DNA of 64,000 nt from Sialis fuliginosa. Taxonomy: Eukaryota > Arthropoda > Insecta > Megaloptera > Sialidae. Location of the stretch: contig OY540812.1 in assembly GCA_961205875.1 (NCBI GenBank), forward strand, positions 12,896,001-12,960,000, written 5' to 3'. Below are positions 22,776 to 34,264 of this stretch, piece after piece (the first letter of the stretch is position 1; every line of letters starts with the position of its first letter). A program made the position numbers and the translations under genes. The notes beneath the pieces are model-generated. The model searched no databases. It saw only the letters and a list, made by a program, of their open reading frames with translations, and was not told where the DNA came from.

Positions 22776-23221
22776 GTACATCTAATTAATATACATATAT
22801 TCAAGATAATTTGCTTTGATTGAAAAGGACAAAGTGAGATTAATAGGGTTTCTTCGGAACCCTAAAAAAGATTTGAAAATCTAATATCTACAATTAATAA
22901 AAATTTACAAAAAACATTAATAAATGAACTATCAACTCAAAATGAACATACATATAAAACTCTAAAAATATAAATATAATTTTTATTATTGTCACAAACA
23001 CATCTTGCATTTTTTAATTTAGTTTATAGATGTTTAGTTTTAGAGGATTTAACCGTAAGGATAATTTTATTATTTAACTATACAAGTTATGAATACATCT
23101 CTATTTCACAAAATACTAAATATTATCCACTAAATTTTATAGTGTAAAAAATGCATTCGTAGCTTGCAAATTACAGAGCTATTGCAATAATTGTTTAAAC
23201 ATATTAAGTTATACATTTTTT
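22776..23221. other. Unpaired loop of the foldback
   Basis: About 450 bp between the arms, AT-rich and without a coding frame. TTTCTTCGGAACCCTAAAAA (about 22849-22868) with the upstream GTGAGATTAATAGGG recurs inverted near 7797-7832, so the loop contains a dispersed repeat. Confidence 0.6.
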
Positions 23222-23578
23222 AAAGGTTTAATCAATTGTTGAAATTTTACCAGGCTGCAAGTTGAACATATTTGTCATTATTCATAATATTGTACAAGTG
23301 TAAAAGAGATGTACACATCTTTTATATTGTTATATAATATAACTCTCTTTGTTTCTGTACCTATACACTATACACCATACATATGTTATACGAACAGCAA
23401 TGTTTGGATATATATCGCTCTCATTTTAACCAACAGTAAATCCAAAGTCTAGAAAGAAAGAAATCTCTTTATTACTTAAAACATCTACAAAGTTGAAAAC
23501 AGACAATCGACAGTAAAAATATAAACACCGAAATACGCAGTACCTATATAAAAACATTAAATATAACATAGGTAAAAT

Positions 23579-23962
23579 CAGGCCCGGATTTAGAAATTTG
23601 CCCCCCCTCGAAACTAACAGTTTAAGTCATAGATGTCAAAATATAAAACTCAGGATTTTTTTTTTTGGTTGCGTCAGTTTCAAATGTTATAAATTTTTAT
23701 AAAGTTACATTAGGAAACATAAAAACTGAAGACTTTTTTTTTAGTCATGCTTGAGTTACATGTATAGAGAAATTATTGCTTATTGATTGAAATTTTTACG
23801 TCTCGATTTTCGGATGGCAAACTCATCGATAATGGAATCAAAATCAAATTCAATTCCCACGAATATAACAAGTTTTCAAAGTTTCCACCAAAATTTGCCG
23901 CCCTTCAATTACTGCCGCCCTAGGAAGCTGCCTACTCTGCCTGCACGGTAAATCCGGGCCTG
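23579..23962. mobile_element. hAT MITE nested in the right foldback arm (384 bp)
   Basis: TIRs CAGGCCCGGATTTA and TAAATCCGGGCCTG bound it. GGTAAAAT (23571-23578) and GGTATAAT (23963-23970) form an 8-bp target duplication with one difference. The left arm has the uninterrupted site (GGTATAAT in reverse complement near 22425), proving insertion after the arms existed. It encodes nothing. Confidence 0.9.
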
Positions 23963-24519
23963 GGTATAATAGATTATAGGTATTTAGGTATACGATATTT
24001 GCTGTAGTTAATTGAAACCCAAAATATTGTAAATAATATTTTTAATGGTAAAAAAGAACAAAATAAAAAATTTATCACCTGCGAAGCGTGACATATCCAG
24101 TATTTATGAAAAGAAAATTACTTTTAAATAAAATTAACATCAAAATTATGTTTAATTATCTTAAGAAATGTTTTTTGAGTAAATTCCTAAATTCATAACA
24201 GAACTGTAAACTGGATTTATTATACTGTTATTTAATAGTATCCAGAACTCATTAATTAACGCCAAATTTATATAAATATTTGATTTATGTTATATTTGAT
24301 TTTTATTATATTTGAATTTTATTACTAAAATTTTAAAATAATTATTTTCTTTTTCATAATTGTATTTTTGATACGTCGGATTCACTATTACAAATCGGGC
24401 AAAAAATTTTATTTATACATGCTCGCTTTAATACGTAAGAAAGCAGAAAAAAAATATAAAATATATTTCAATTTACTATCTCATGTTATTTTTTTAATTT
24501 GTAAATATTTTGAAAACGG

Positions 24520-25720
24520 GGCCCAAATTTTCCTTAATACGTGTCTGACTTAATAATTCATATAAATGATTACATATTATATCGTACGTATGCATTTGTT
24601 TCTGAGATTACGTTACATTAAGAAAAGTGGTATTAAATCTTACTTAATACACATCTGACTAAATTTTGTTCTAATTTTTGTTTTATAGAACATAATCAAT
24701 AATACCATAGTATTTTTTTCATTTTATTTCGGATATTACAATATTTTATAAAAAAGGGCATTAAATTTACCTTAATACGTGACTGACTTTAATTTTATAC
24801 AGTCAATGTTTCATACAACTTTCTATCTCATGTTATTTATTTATTTGTCTGAAAAGTTAAATTTTTCACAAAACGGGGCCCAAATTTTCCTTCGTACGTG
24901 TCAGACTTAATAATTTATATAAATGATTACATATTATATAGCATATTTGATTTTGTTTCTGAGATAACATTATTTTAAGAAGAAGGGCTCTAAATCTTAC
25001 TTAATACACATCTGACTTAATTCGGTTGTAGTTTTTGTTTCACATAAAATAAGTTACTATAATATTTTATCATTTTATTTCGATATTATTAAATTTTAGT
25101 AGAAAGGGCTTTAAATTTACCTCAATACGTCACTGACTTTAATTTTACATATTTAATATTTCATACAACTTACTATCTCATGTTATTTTTTTATTTTTCC
25201 TAAAATTTAAAATATTTACAAAACGGGCCCAAATTTCCTCAATACGTACCTGACTTAATAATTTATATAAATGGTTACATAATATATAGAATATTTGATT
25301 TTGTTTATGAGATTATGTTATTTTAAGAACAAGGGCTCTAATCTTACTTAATACACGACTGACTTAATTCTGTATTAGGTTTTGTTTCACAGAACGTAAT
25401 TAATAGTATCATCTTAATTTTTTTATTTTATTTCCGACATTACAATTTTTTTAGTAAAAAGGACATTAAATTTACCTTAATACGTGACTGACTTTAAATT
25501 TATTTAGTTAATGTTTAATACAACTGACTATCTCATTTTTTTCCAAAATATTTAAATATTTAGAAAATGGGGTCCAAATTTTCCTTAATACGTGTCTGAC
25601 TTAATTAATTTTATAAATGATTACATAGTATATAATATATTTGATTTTATTTCTGAGAATACGGTATTCTAAGAAAAAGGGCTCTAAATCTACCTTAATA
25701 CGTATTTGTTGTAAATTGTT
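24520..25720. repeat. Higher-order tandem repeat, right arm
   Basis: Mirror image of the array at 20630-21920 (cores read CCTTAATACGTGTCTGAC and similar). The irregular, shortened period present near 21676-21880 has no counterpart here, so the arms differ by a block of array. Confidence 0.85.
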
Positions 25721-26387
25721 TTTGATGACAATTATCACATATCAAATTATTCCAATAAAATATTTGTTACAAAAATTCATAAAATGTATGTTAATTATCT
25801 ATAAATTACAAACCGCGAAAGCCTTAACAATAGTTTAAATAAATTAATAATACTCGATTTGCATTTTATAGTAATTACATACACATTAAACTATTTGGCT
25901 TCATGTACAATCAATCTAATATAAAATTTGGGAACGTATAGACTTTAATCGTGCCGGATACACTAAAGAACTTATAAAATCTATCTGCTCCACTGATAAT
26001 GTCTCCTGGAGTCAAATAGATTTTAAAAGTTCCGACGATTTTAAATCAGAGAACGAATAGATTTTATAAGTTCCGACACGAATGCCGTGCGGAATTAATA
26101 GATTGTATTAGTTCTGGAGTTTATAAGCCAGGGAACTAATAGATTTTATAAATTCCGGAATTAATGCCCTCTGGAGCAAATAGAATCTATTCGTTCCGGA
26201 GTTTATAAGCCAGGGCACGAATAGATTTTAAAAGTTCCGGCACGAATTCTCTTCGGAGTTAATAGAATCTATTCGTTCCGGAGTTTTTAACGTAGGGAAC
26301 GGATAGATTTTAAAAGTTCCGGAACGAATAGCAGGGATTCAGTTCCGGAATTAATTCCGGAATTAACTCCGGACCCCTGCTTACAAT

Positions 26388-29380
26388 ATTGCATAGGTGC
26401 AATATGAAATCATCATATCGTCAGCTTCATCTTACCTGCAACGCCTGCAACAGATAAAAAACGATTAATGTTTATCGGTCGGTAAAACAGTACACAAATA
26501 TTTCACTATCTTTAATATGTAGCTTTGATGTAACATGTTGTGTTATTTCTCTGAACAAAAGCTTGTAGTAATTTATGTTCAGACAGCAAGATCAATGAGA
26601 TTAACATGCGTAAGCGTGATATTTTGTTATCATATGCATAATACATTCGTTCAAACAAGAATTAATTTATTCAAATAAATGGACAAACTGTATAAACAAG
26701 GACTATCCTCATTAACCAATTTGGTATAGGTTAAATTATTGTTTAGATGCTTTAATTTATTTTAATCTTAGAATACTTGTTTCATATTCAAATTATCTTA
26801 ATATCTATAATAATTTTAATAGGAATTAAGAAAATAATTTATATACATATATAATATATAATTTTTAAAATATATTCTTAATTTTGCATGTACATATGTA
26901 TTAGATCCTGTTTCTTTTTTTAAATAATGACATAAAAATGCTGAAAATAATCTTTTTTCTATTCAAATGAAAAATTTCTCGTCATAACGTTCATTCATAA
27001 TCACGTGTTATGCGTGATATTAGACTGAAACAGCTATCAAGTAGGTATTTTGACTTGTAACATGTACTATGATGTCATAGCACTGTGCCAGACGCGTTTG
27101 CAATCACGACAAATAGGTTAAATATTACAATTTTAAATTAGATTTATTATTAAAACACTGACTTATTTCACGTAAAAAACAAGAATTCTTCATTAAGATA
27201 TTCTATTCAAGTATAAGATAATTATTGTACCCACTCTAGATAAAATTATTCTTGTTGTTTATTATCTAAAATAAAATGAGCTATTTTGTAGTTGTTTTTA
27301 ATTTCTTTGTTGAAGTGAAATAAGTACATATAAAAAATCCCTACGCATCTTAAAGATAAATAAAATTTGTCACAGTAAGCAAAACTACAAAACTTTAACT
27401 TCGAAATAAGCCAAAGTTACTCACAAACACGATTAAAATAAAAATGTAAACGAAAATGCAAAGAACAGACGGATGTTATAATAAAAGTTTTTAGTAATAT
27501 ATTACGTGTCATTAAACCTTTCCTTAATAAAACATAATCAACTCAAAAAAACGAGTTTTCTTGTTGTAAAAGTTGTATTTTTAAGCTAAACAAATAAAAA
27601 CAAAATTAAATCTTCTTTATAAAGAAAAATTTACTTTGTGAAAAGCAAATACTCTTATATTGTGTACCATGCGTTTTATTAAAGTGGCATTTTCTTCATT
27701 TATATCTTGAGGACATACTCAAGTATAAATAAAAGAAATGAAAAGGGTGAATTCGTAAGGCTTTCATGTATGACTTTCGTCTAAAAGTCATTGAAAATGG
27801 AGCCGGGTTCTTTGCATATAAAATAGACCCTTGTGTTACAGTCACCGTGTACAATTCATTTGAGATGGCGTTTCACTTGAGGGATGAATATGAACGGGTT
27901 ATTATAAATAATAACAATAGTTATGCTTTCATACTGCATGTTATGTTACGTTTGGTATTATATACTTATTAGATATATCATTTATTCTGTATAACGAACC
28001 ATTGTTCGTAACAAAAACAATGTTTTAACATATATTTTAATGAAAAACTTTAATGTTTATTATAAGTATTAGGCACGTATATATAGGTACATATAATATT
28101 TTATACATTTTTAAATTTATTATTGTTAAAGATGTAAACTATTGATCGATTTTCTTTTTTTTTTTACTTATCTTAGACAAGGAAACATATAATAATAATA
28201 ATAATAATAAAGGCTCTTCTTCTGGATGAGTACTAGAGCGTTTTTCGTTAATTGATTTTTAATTATTATAAATTGTGACGGTACCATTATTTTTGGTTTA
28301 TAAACTGTTATTTTTAAGAGATGAAAAAAATTCAATTTTTTTAGATATAGGAAATGTGCTCCATAAAATCAACGGATCTTATATTTATTTAAAATCAATT
28401 TATAATATATTTTTTATATTGCCTTCAAAAGTATTTCAGTGATAATTCATTCACAAAGAAATATCTATTCAAACCATCATCTCTCTTATAAATCAAATCA
28501 AATTCAATTGTAATTTTAAGTACCTATATTATAAATTTTCTACCGACATCTATGGAGTATAACAAACATTGAAAATTACATTTAAGAAAAATGGCCGCCG
28601 TCATATTTTGGTTACAGTTTCGTTTAATCGTCTATGTGGATTGTTATGCGTTCATAAATTTTCCTAACCTGAGGTACTTATCAAGTACCTACTCTGGTAC
28701 CAAAATCAGAAAAAGAGTTAAATTAGCTATATTGCAACTGATTGTGAATGACTCAAATGTTACACTATAAAATATCTTTACAGGAAACAAAAAACAACGG
28801 CACATAGTATATTAGTAGAATACTTTTTCTTCTTCTTCATAACGTAGAATGTCTGCTGGTTGTTACCTTTTCAGACAGTTCATTTTTGTTTGTGTTTATG
28901 TATGTGTTATGTGGTGATATTTTTGTAGGGGGTTCACTAGGATCCAAGACAGAAAGGGATGGTGCTTATGGGCCAATCATAGCCATGAAACAGGGGAGTT
29001 GGGGGAGGGTTAACATGTTTTTTTTTTAAACATGTATTTCATATATTTTATATTTTAATTTCGGTTTCTTTTAGGAATTATTCTTTAGTAATTCTTTTAG
29101 TGATTCTATTGACTTGTTTTTGATTTTTTCTCTAAGGGTGTTTCTTTCTTTGTTATATTAGTAGAATACAATGTAGAAGTAATATGCATAAAAATATAAG
29201 AATATTGATCTAAATTGGTTCATGAAAAACAACTTTCTTGTTATTTACCAACAAATAGAGATAAAGAATAACAATTAAAATCTCTGATTAATTTTTGAAA
29301 TAAAAACGGGGACAAAAATACTACAGCATTAATGAGATGGAAAATTGTGAATGGGAGCGTTAAACTGTACCAGCCAACGC
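26388..29380. other. Gene-free AT-rich stretch
   Basis: Only short background frames occur. An AAT microsatellite lies at about 28190-28210. The patch near 28570-28620 (AAATGGCCGCC) and a GC-richer block near 28930-29010 show no exon structure that I can defend. Confidence 0.4.
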
Positions 29381-29389
29381 CGCATAACG

Positions 29390-29513
29390 ACTGAGTCAAG
29401 GCGAGGTTTCGGGATGTAATTACAGTCGTATAAATCTCGCAGTAGCGAATACACTTAACTGTATGTTAGGAAAATGTTAGTTTTTGTCTGCACGCACAAT
29501 TAGCTCTTGCCAG
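29390..29513 (+). promoter_or_regulatory. Candidate TATA promoter and non-coding first exon
   Basis: A GC-richer block contains TATAAAT at 29429-29435. About 85 nt downstream, TTGCCAG precedes GTGAGTG, a strong splice donor at 29514. A transcript from about 29460 would give a first exon of about 50 nt without a long frame. No second exon can be identified within the window, so this may be the 5' end of a gene with distant exons, or chance. Confidence 0.25.
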
Positions 29514-29519
29514 GTGAGT

Positions 29520-31540
29520 GAAATGGACCGGATTCCTTGAAACAACAGTTTACAAAATTTATATCACTTGCACTAGCTACATTGTCTTAAGTTGGTTTCT
29601 TATTTATTATTTTTGCATTGTATCAATAATAAATAATATTAAAATAATTTATATGATGATCTATTTACAATTATGTAGTAATTATATTTGACGAAATTAT
29701 GAAAGATGTTACATAATTCTTTTTACTGGATATTTGTTTTTAAAATTATTTCATTAAATGAGTTCACCGTCCACAATTCACCAACGGAAAGTTTATCGCT
29801 GGTAAATTTACCGCCGAAAAAAAAGATAAAAGTAGGTATATAATTAATTTTATTTATTTATTAGATTAGACTTGCCTCAACGTTAGCAATACCTATACAT
29901 ACATATTTCAGGATATTTTGTAAAAAAGCAAGTCCACAAGTTTTTAAATTTTGTAACAATTGACTGTATTAACAAATAGTCATATCGACTATTGTATGGA
30001 ATTGTCTTTCCTTTTTTTATATTTTTAAAATTGCGTTTGTAAATTTTTTTGCACTCATCTTTTTATTTTTGATGTTCCCTTTCTTTCTAAATATGAAAAT
30101 AAGAAATAAAAGTTCGAATAGTGCAGCCTGGTGAGTTTTTCACTAACTAAACAAAGTCTTAAGGAACAGAACGTCTCCCCACTATGTATATATGTTTTTA
30201 AATAATTTAAGAATAACAAACATACATTATTTTTATGAAAATAAAAGTTTAGTTGAAAACCAGTGACTCTTGCTGGCAAACACATATGCTGGCCTGTATA
30301 ACAGAGTCAAGTGCACACCGTAATATCATTTATTGCACTTTGGCCCTGGTAAAGCAGTCCCGTAATGTGATTAACATTGCTTGTGTACCGTGTGTGTATA
30401 AATACCAAAAATAAATTACACGTTATTGTACGTTATATACAGACACTTGTGGTTCCATTTTTTGTATATATTAACTGGTTTAATATTACAATATTTATAG
30501 TACAAGGACATTTTTTTTCCATTCTTACCATTGCAGTTATGTACTTTTTTTATGCGATCCAAAAAAAAAAATTTATTGTAAATATAAAAATTATCTCTAT
30601 TTACATTAATTTTTTTATTGAAGTTTTTTATTATTTTATTATTATTATTTATTATAATAAATATTTTCATTGAATATTTACAGTATATAATCGTGCAGGA
30701 GTGGCGTCGACAATTTCAGATCCAATAGAACGTTTTCTACAGGGTGTCAAATAAAACACAGTTAATAAATTCATAAAAATGCTAAGTAACGATCCTTTCT
30801 ATAATTTAAACCAATACTGCTTTTATAAAATTGATTTATAATTATCGTACTACATGCGCTAAATCATTTATAAATATACAACTTTCGTTTAAATTTCATA
30901 CATTGCAGATAATGTTTGGTTAGGTTTTGGTCAAGACAAAATATTTATAATACTGGGCATAAATAATAAAACATTGGAATGTGTTAGATTAACATTGATT
31001 ATTTATTTTTACTGTCAGTTTCATTTTGATATTTGATTTATGTATTTCTTTTAGTAATACTTATGAAAAATAATCCTGAAAAAGTATGTCTGATTTTAAG
31101 ATTCTATTGGTATACTAAGCAGACCTTAAAATATCAAGTTACTCCTTTTAAAAAATCTATCGAAAATTGTTCTACGTTTTTTTGAGTATTTTTTTATAAA
31201 ATGAAATGATGAAAAATGAATGAAACTTATATCACTCGAAAAGTACTGTGCCATAGATGTGCTCTGGCTGTTTATTTATTTCCTCTTGCATCGTTAAACA
31301 ACATAGAAATACTCCTAGCGCCATCAAGCGGGAAAAAAAAGTTTTAGGTTTCTGTTAAAAGTAGAGAATGCCAAAATCAATTGCAGTGTTTTTATTTGGA
31401 CATTTTTGTTGTAACTAATAATTTTTTCCGCTTAATAAGAGAAAATGAAGTAAGATTCCAATTTTTTGAAAGATCTATATAATAATACGCGAACATTGAA
31501 AATTGTCTTAACTTTTTTTGTATTTATTATAAAAGGGGGG
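29520..31540. other. No gene recognised
   Basis: AT-rich. Overlapping frames on both strands at 30377-30673 are products of low-complexity T- and A-rich DNA. A short insect-type repeat (CCATAGATGTGCTCTGGC, about 31251) resembles CATAGATGT near 31615. Confidence 0.4.
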
Positions 31541-31543
31541 GAA

Positions 31544-31607
31544 TGGTTAGGTTAGGTTAGGTTAGGTAAGGTTCGGTTAGATTAAGTTAAGGTAAGTTAG
31601 GTTAGAT
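31544..31607 (+). repeat. Interstitial TTAGG telomere-like repeat
   Basis: A run of four perfect TTAGG units is followed by degenerate units (TTCGG, TTAGA, TTAAG) and two more TTAGG. TTAGG is the ancestral insect telomere unit. An internal, decayed tract fits either past telomere-end joining or a dispersed GGTTAGG-rich repeat. Confidence 0.75.
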
Positions 31608-32292
31608 ACTGTGTCATAGATGTTCACAAAAAAAAATTATATGTGTATGTTACCGTTAAGGCAGGTAAAATATTGGTCGAATTTCGACCATAGGCGACAT
31701 TAGTTTATATAAATACATTCGGAGTCTGATAAGTTTTACGCCACCACTAATGCCATTATAAAAGACACTACCACTAAAGAATTAAAACTAGTTTGTAGAA
31801 GAAATTAACATAATTAATTTATTCAGAGTAAAAAATAAAATAAAATCAATGTGTGCACGTATAATTCACATGCATGTAAGACTAAAGTTAATTTAGATAT
31901 AAACTATAACCCAATTATAAACAGTTCACAATCATGATTCACACGACGTCAGGTAAGCGTCTTGTGTGGGTTACCTGACAGTTGTAGAAAATTTATGCAG
32001 AAAGGATGACATAATATATTGTTGTTTTTTTAGTAAAATCATTGTGGGGCTAAAAACACAATCTTGCATTTGGACAGCTCTATCTGAAACGTGAGATCTC
32101 AAGCCATAAATAAAATCTGTAGGCAACACGTATACATACGTACTGCTGTAGGGCTTTGTAAACTTTCATTAGCCCGTATAATAATACTTTTATGATGTCT
32201 AATGCTAAAAGCAGTGGCGGATCAAATAGACAGGTCACTACACTTCTATTAGAGTATTTTTGTTTTTTTTGTTTTAATATACCCAATTTTAA
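31608..32292. other. No gene; short hairpin at 31948-31979
   Basis: GTCAGGTAA at 31948 and its inverse TTACCTGAC ending at 31979 form a 9-bp stem with a 14-nt loop. No terminator or RNA family is recognised. The remainder is background sequence. Confidence 0.4.
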
Positions 32293-32847
32293 TCGTACAT
32301 CAAAAAATGAATGTTCGTTTGTATGAGGCCTATAGACTTGGGAATTACTAAACCGATTTAAATGCGGTTTTCATCAGTAGTTAGATAATTTTTCTGTTTG
32401 TTCGTGGTTATTAATATTTTATGAAAATCTAAGATTTAACATCAAAAGACTAAACAAATCTTTATCAAGTCTTGTTTTGTTGCTCACGATGTCACAGCAT
32501 ACAACCGTCATTATATAAAAACAGCCATTGAATAAAGAATTCTATAATTTACGATTATGATCATGTCTCTTTCAAATATTTTGTTGAACAATTGGATGAT
32601 TTTTGACAAGTTAAAATAAAATATTTTGAAAAATATTGATTGATAATTGAAATATAAAGAAACATTTTATTTCCAAGAAAGGGAAAATATCGAAATTGAT
32701 TATGATTATTGCTAACCTATTTATTTATTTTGATTTTCATAGGCTCAGTAACTACTGAACGGATTTTATTCCGGTTTTCACTAATGGATTTCATGAGGAA
32801 GGATTTGGCATATACTTTATGGATATTAACCGGGTCCAATGCGCTAG
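32293..32847 (+). mobile_element. Non-autonomous Helitron, second copy (555 bp)
   Basis: It begins TCGTACATCAAAAAATG and shares ATAGACTTGGGAATTAC and following sequence with the copy at 18326. It ends CCGGGTCCAATGCGCTAG before T. The 3' hairpin is reduced to half. The interior differs after the first 200 bp. Confidence 0.75.
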
Positions 32848-33691
32848 TATATACATAAAATTAAGAAGAAAGTTGACAAAATTAATTTTTTATAGGTATT
32901 AAAATTTAGTAAAATTCATTTTTTACGTCGAAAAAAAAAGATTTTCTTACACGAAAAACAGATCATTGAGGAACGCCTTTCAGGGTTAAGAGTGTGACCG
33001 CAAGTATTGCTTGTACATGCAGTATTTACTGTAAGCTAGAAAGGAATAAGCTCTAATGGAATCAAACAAGCTGGTCAAACGAGTAATATAACACGTGGTC
33101 GTTTATTGAATGAAATTCTATATATCTATAGTGGCACGAGCTTAAATCTACAAATATTATATATTATATTATATATTAATAATTATTATTTGAACATGAA
33201 ATGTAAATATGAAATCAATATGTATTAGATAATATATTAGAAACTAAAATTGCTTGTTAAAAAGTTAACATATATTTTTTAAATATTACGATCTCCCCTT
33301 TAAAAAATTCTAGACCTGCTACTGACTACAAGGGTATTTTGTTGTGAAAAGGTTACACAAAGAGACTTGTGTACTTCTCTTTCATTTCTCATAAAACGTC
33401 CTACGCCGTACTTTTATTAGACGTTATGATAATATCCCATGTGATTATTTTTTAATAAAATTAAACCCCTTTTTCGAAAAGAAAAGTTGTGCTGTATAAT
33501 TTTTACACAATATGCTTTTTATTTGAAAAAAGTAAATATGAGATTCATTTATATGGATACGAATTCAACATTAAAAAAGTCTTCAAATTTTGAAATAACT
33601 CATTTTTAATAATCGTAGTGAGAATTATTATGGAATTTTCATTAAAGTTTTAGTGTATTTGTAAAATTAATGTAATAATATTATACATGTT
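32848..33691. other. No feature recognised
   Basis: AT-rich spacer. No coding frame, inverted repeat or known motif was seen. Confidence 0.35.
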
Positions 33692-34023
33692 TATTAGGGT
33701 GAACCAAATTGTATGGGTGGAATTTTATCGACCTCGGCTACCCCCCTACGTGAAAGTACTCTCAACTCTCAATTCTAAGAAAAAAAGCCCATGGAACTAT
33801 ACCTCTACTTTCAACTTTAGTTAGGCACAATTTGGATTGAAAATTTTAAGTTTGAGTTCCTTGAATTCAATATGTTTGTATGTTAATATACATGAAAATT
33901 TACAATTTTTCATTGATTTTTTTTAAGCAAGACACCAACCCATGGGCGTTTTTTCTTCGAATTGAGAGTATTTTCACGTAGGGGAGTAGCCGAGGTCGGT
34001 TGGAAAATTGGCCCACCCTAATA
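33692..34023. mobile_element. Palindromic TA-target MITE, 328 bp
   Basis: The ends TTAGGGTG and CACCCTAA are flanked by TA on both sides. Subterminal blocks are also inverted: GACCTCGGCTACCCCCCTAC against GTAGGGGAGTAGCCGAGGTC, and AAAAAAAGCCCATGG against CCATGGGCGTTTTTT. The TIR recalls MITE-B (8358-9232). Confidence 0.85.
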
Positions 34024-34044
34024 TTTATCAATGTAAAGATTAAT

Positions 34045-34264
34045 ATTAGATCATATACATATATAATGATATTATTTTGAATTTTGAATCTATTATTATT
34101 TCTAGATAATGTATGAAATTGTTAATACATTCATCAACTATAGTTATACTAGATCATATAGGTACATAAATAATGAAATTAATTTCAATTTTGAATATAC
34201 TATTATTTATAGATAATGTATGAAATTGTTAATACATATGTGTATGTACATCAACTATAGTAGG
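34045..34264. repeat. Two-copy tandem duplication (~110 bp)
   Basis: 34045-34147 and 34148-34264 share TAGATCATATA and ATTTTGAAT. They also share AGATAATGTATGAAATTGTT with AATACAT, and CATCAACTATAGT, with several differences. It is an old direct duplication in AT-rich DNA. Confidence 0.75.

Larger units (their letters stand above)
19859..26379. mobile_element. hAT-type foldback element, 6.5 kb
   Basis: The termini CAGGGGTCCGGA and TCCGGACCCCTG are perfect inverses, and the flanks CTTACAAT (19851-19858) and CTTACAAT (26380-26387) form an exact 8-bp duplication. That length, its T at position 2 and A at position 7, and the CAGGG end fit the hAT superfamily. The two arms (about 19859-22775 and 23222-26379, the latter containing a nested 384-bp MITE) are inverted copies of most of the element around a loop of about 450 bp. 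No transposase is encoded, so it depends on one supplied in trans. Identical 65-codon mirror frames (20390-20587, 25641-25838) illustrate near-identity of the arms and are not genes. The intact duplication and matching arms suggest recent insertion or ongoing arm conversion. Confidence 0.92.

Noticed and set aside
30377-30673. A 98-codon hydrophobic frame with an 84-codon frame opposite
   Set aside because: It consists of T- and A-rich low-complexity DNA with both strands open, which is expected by composition.
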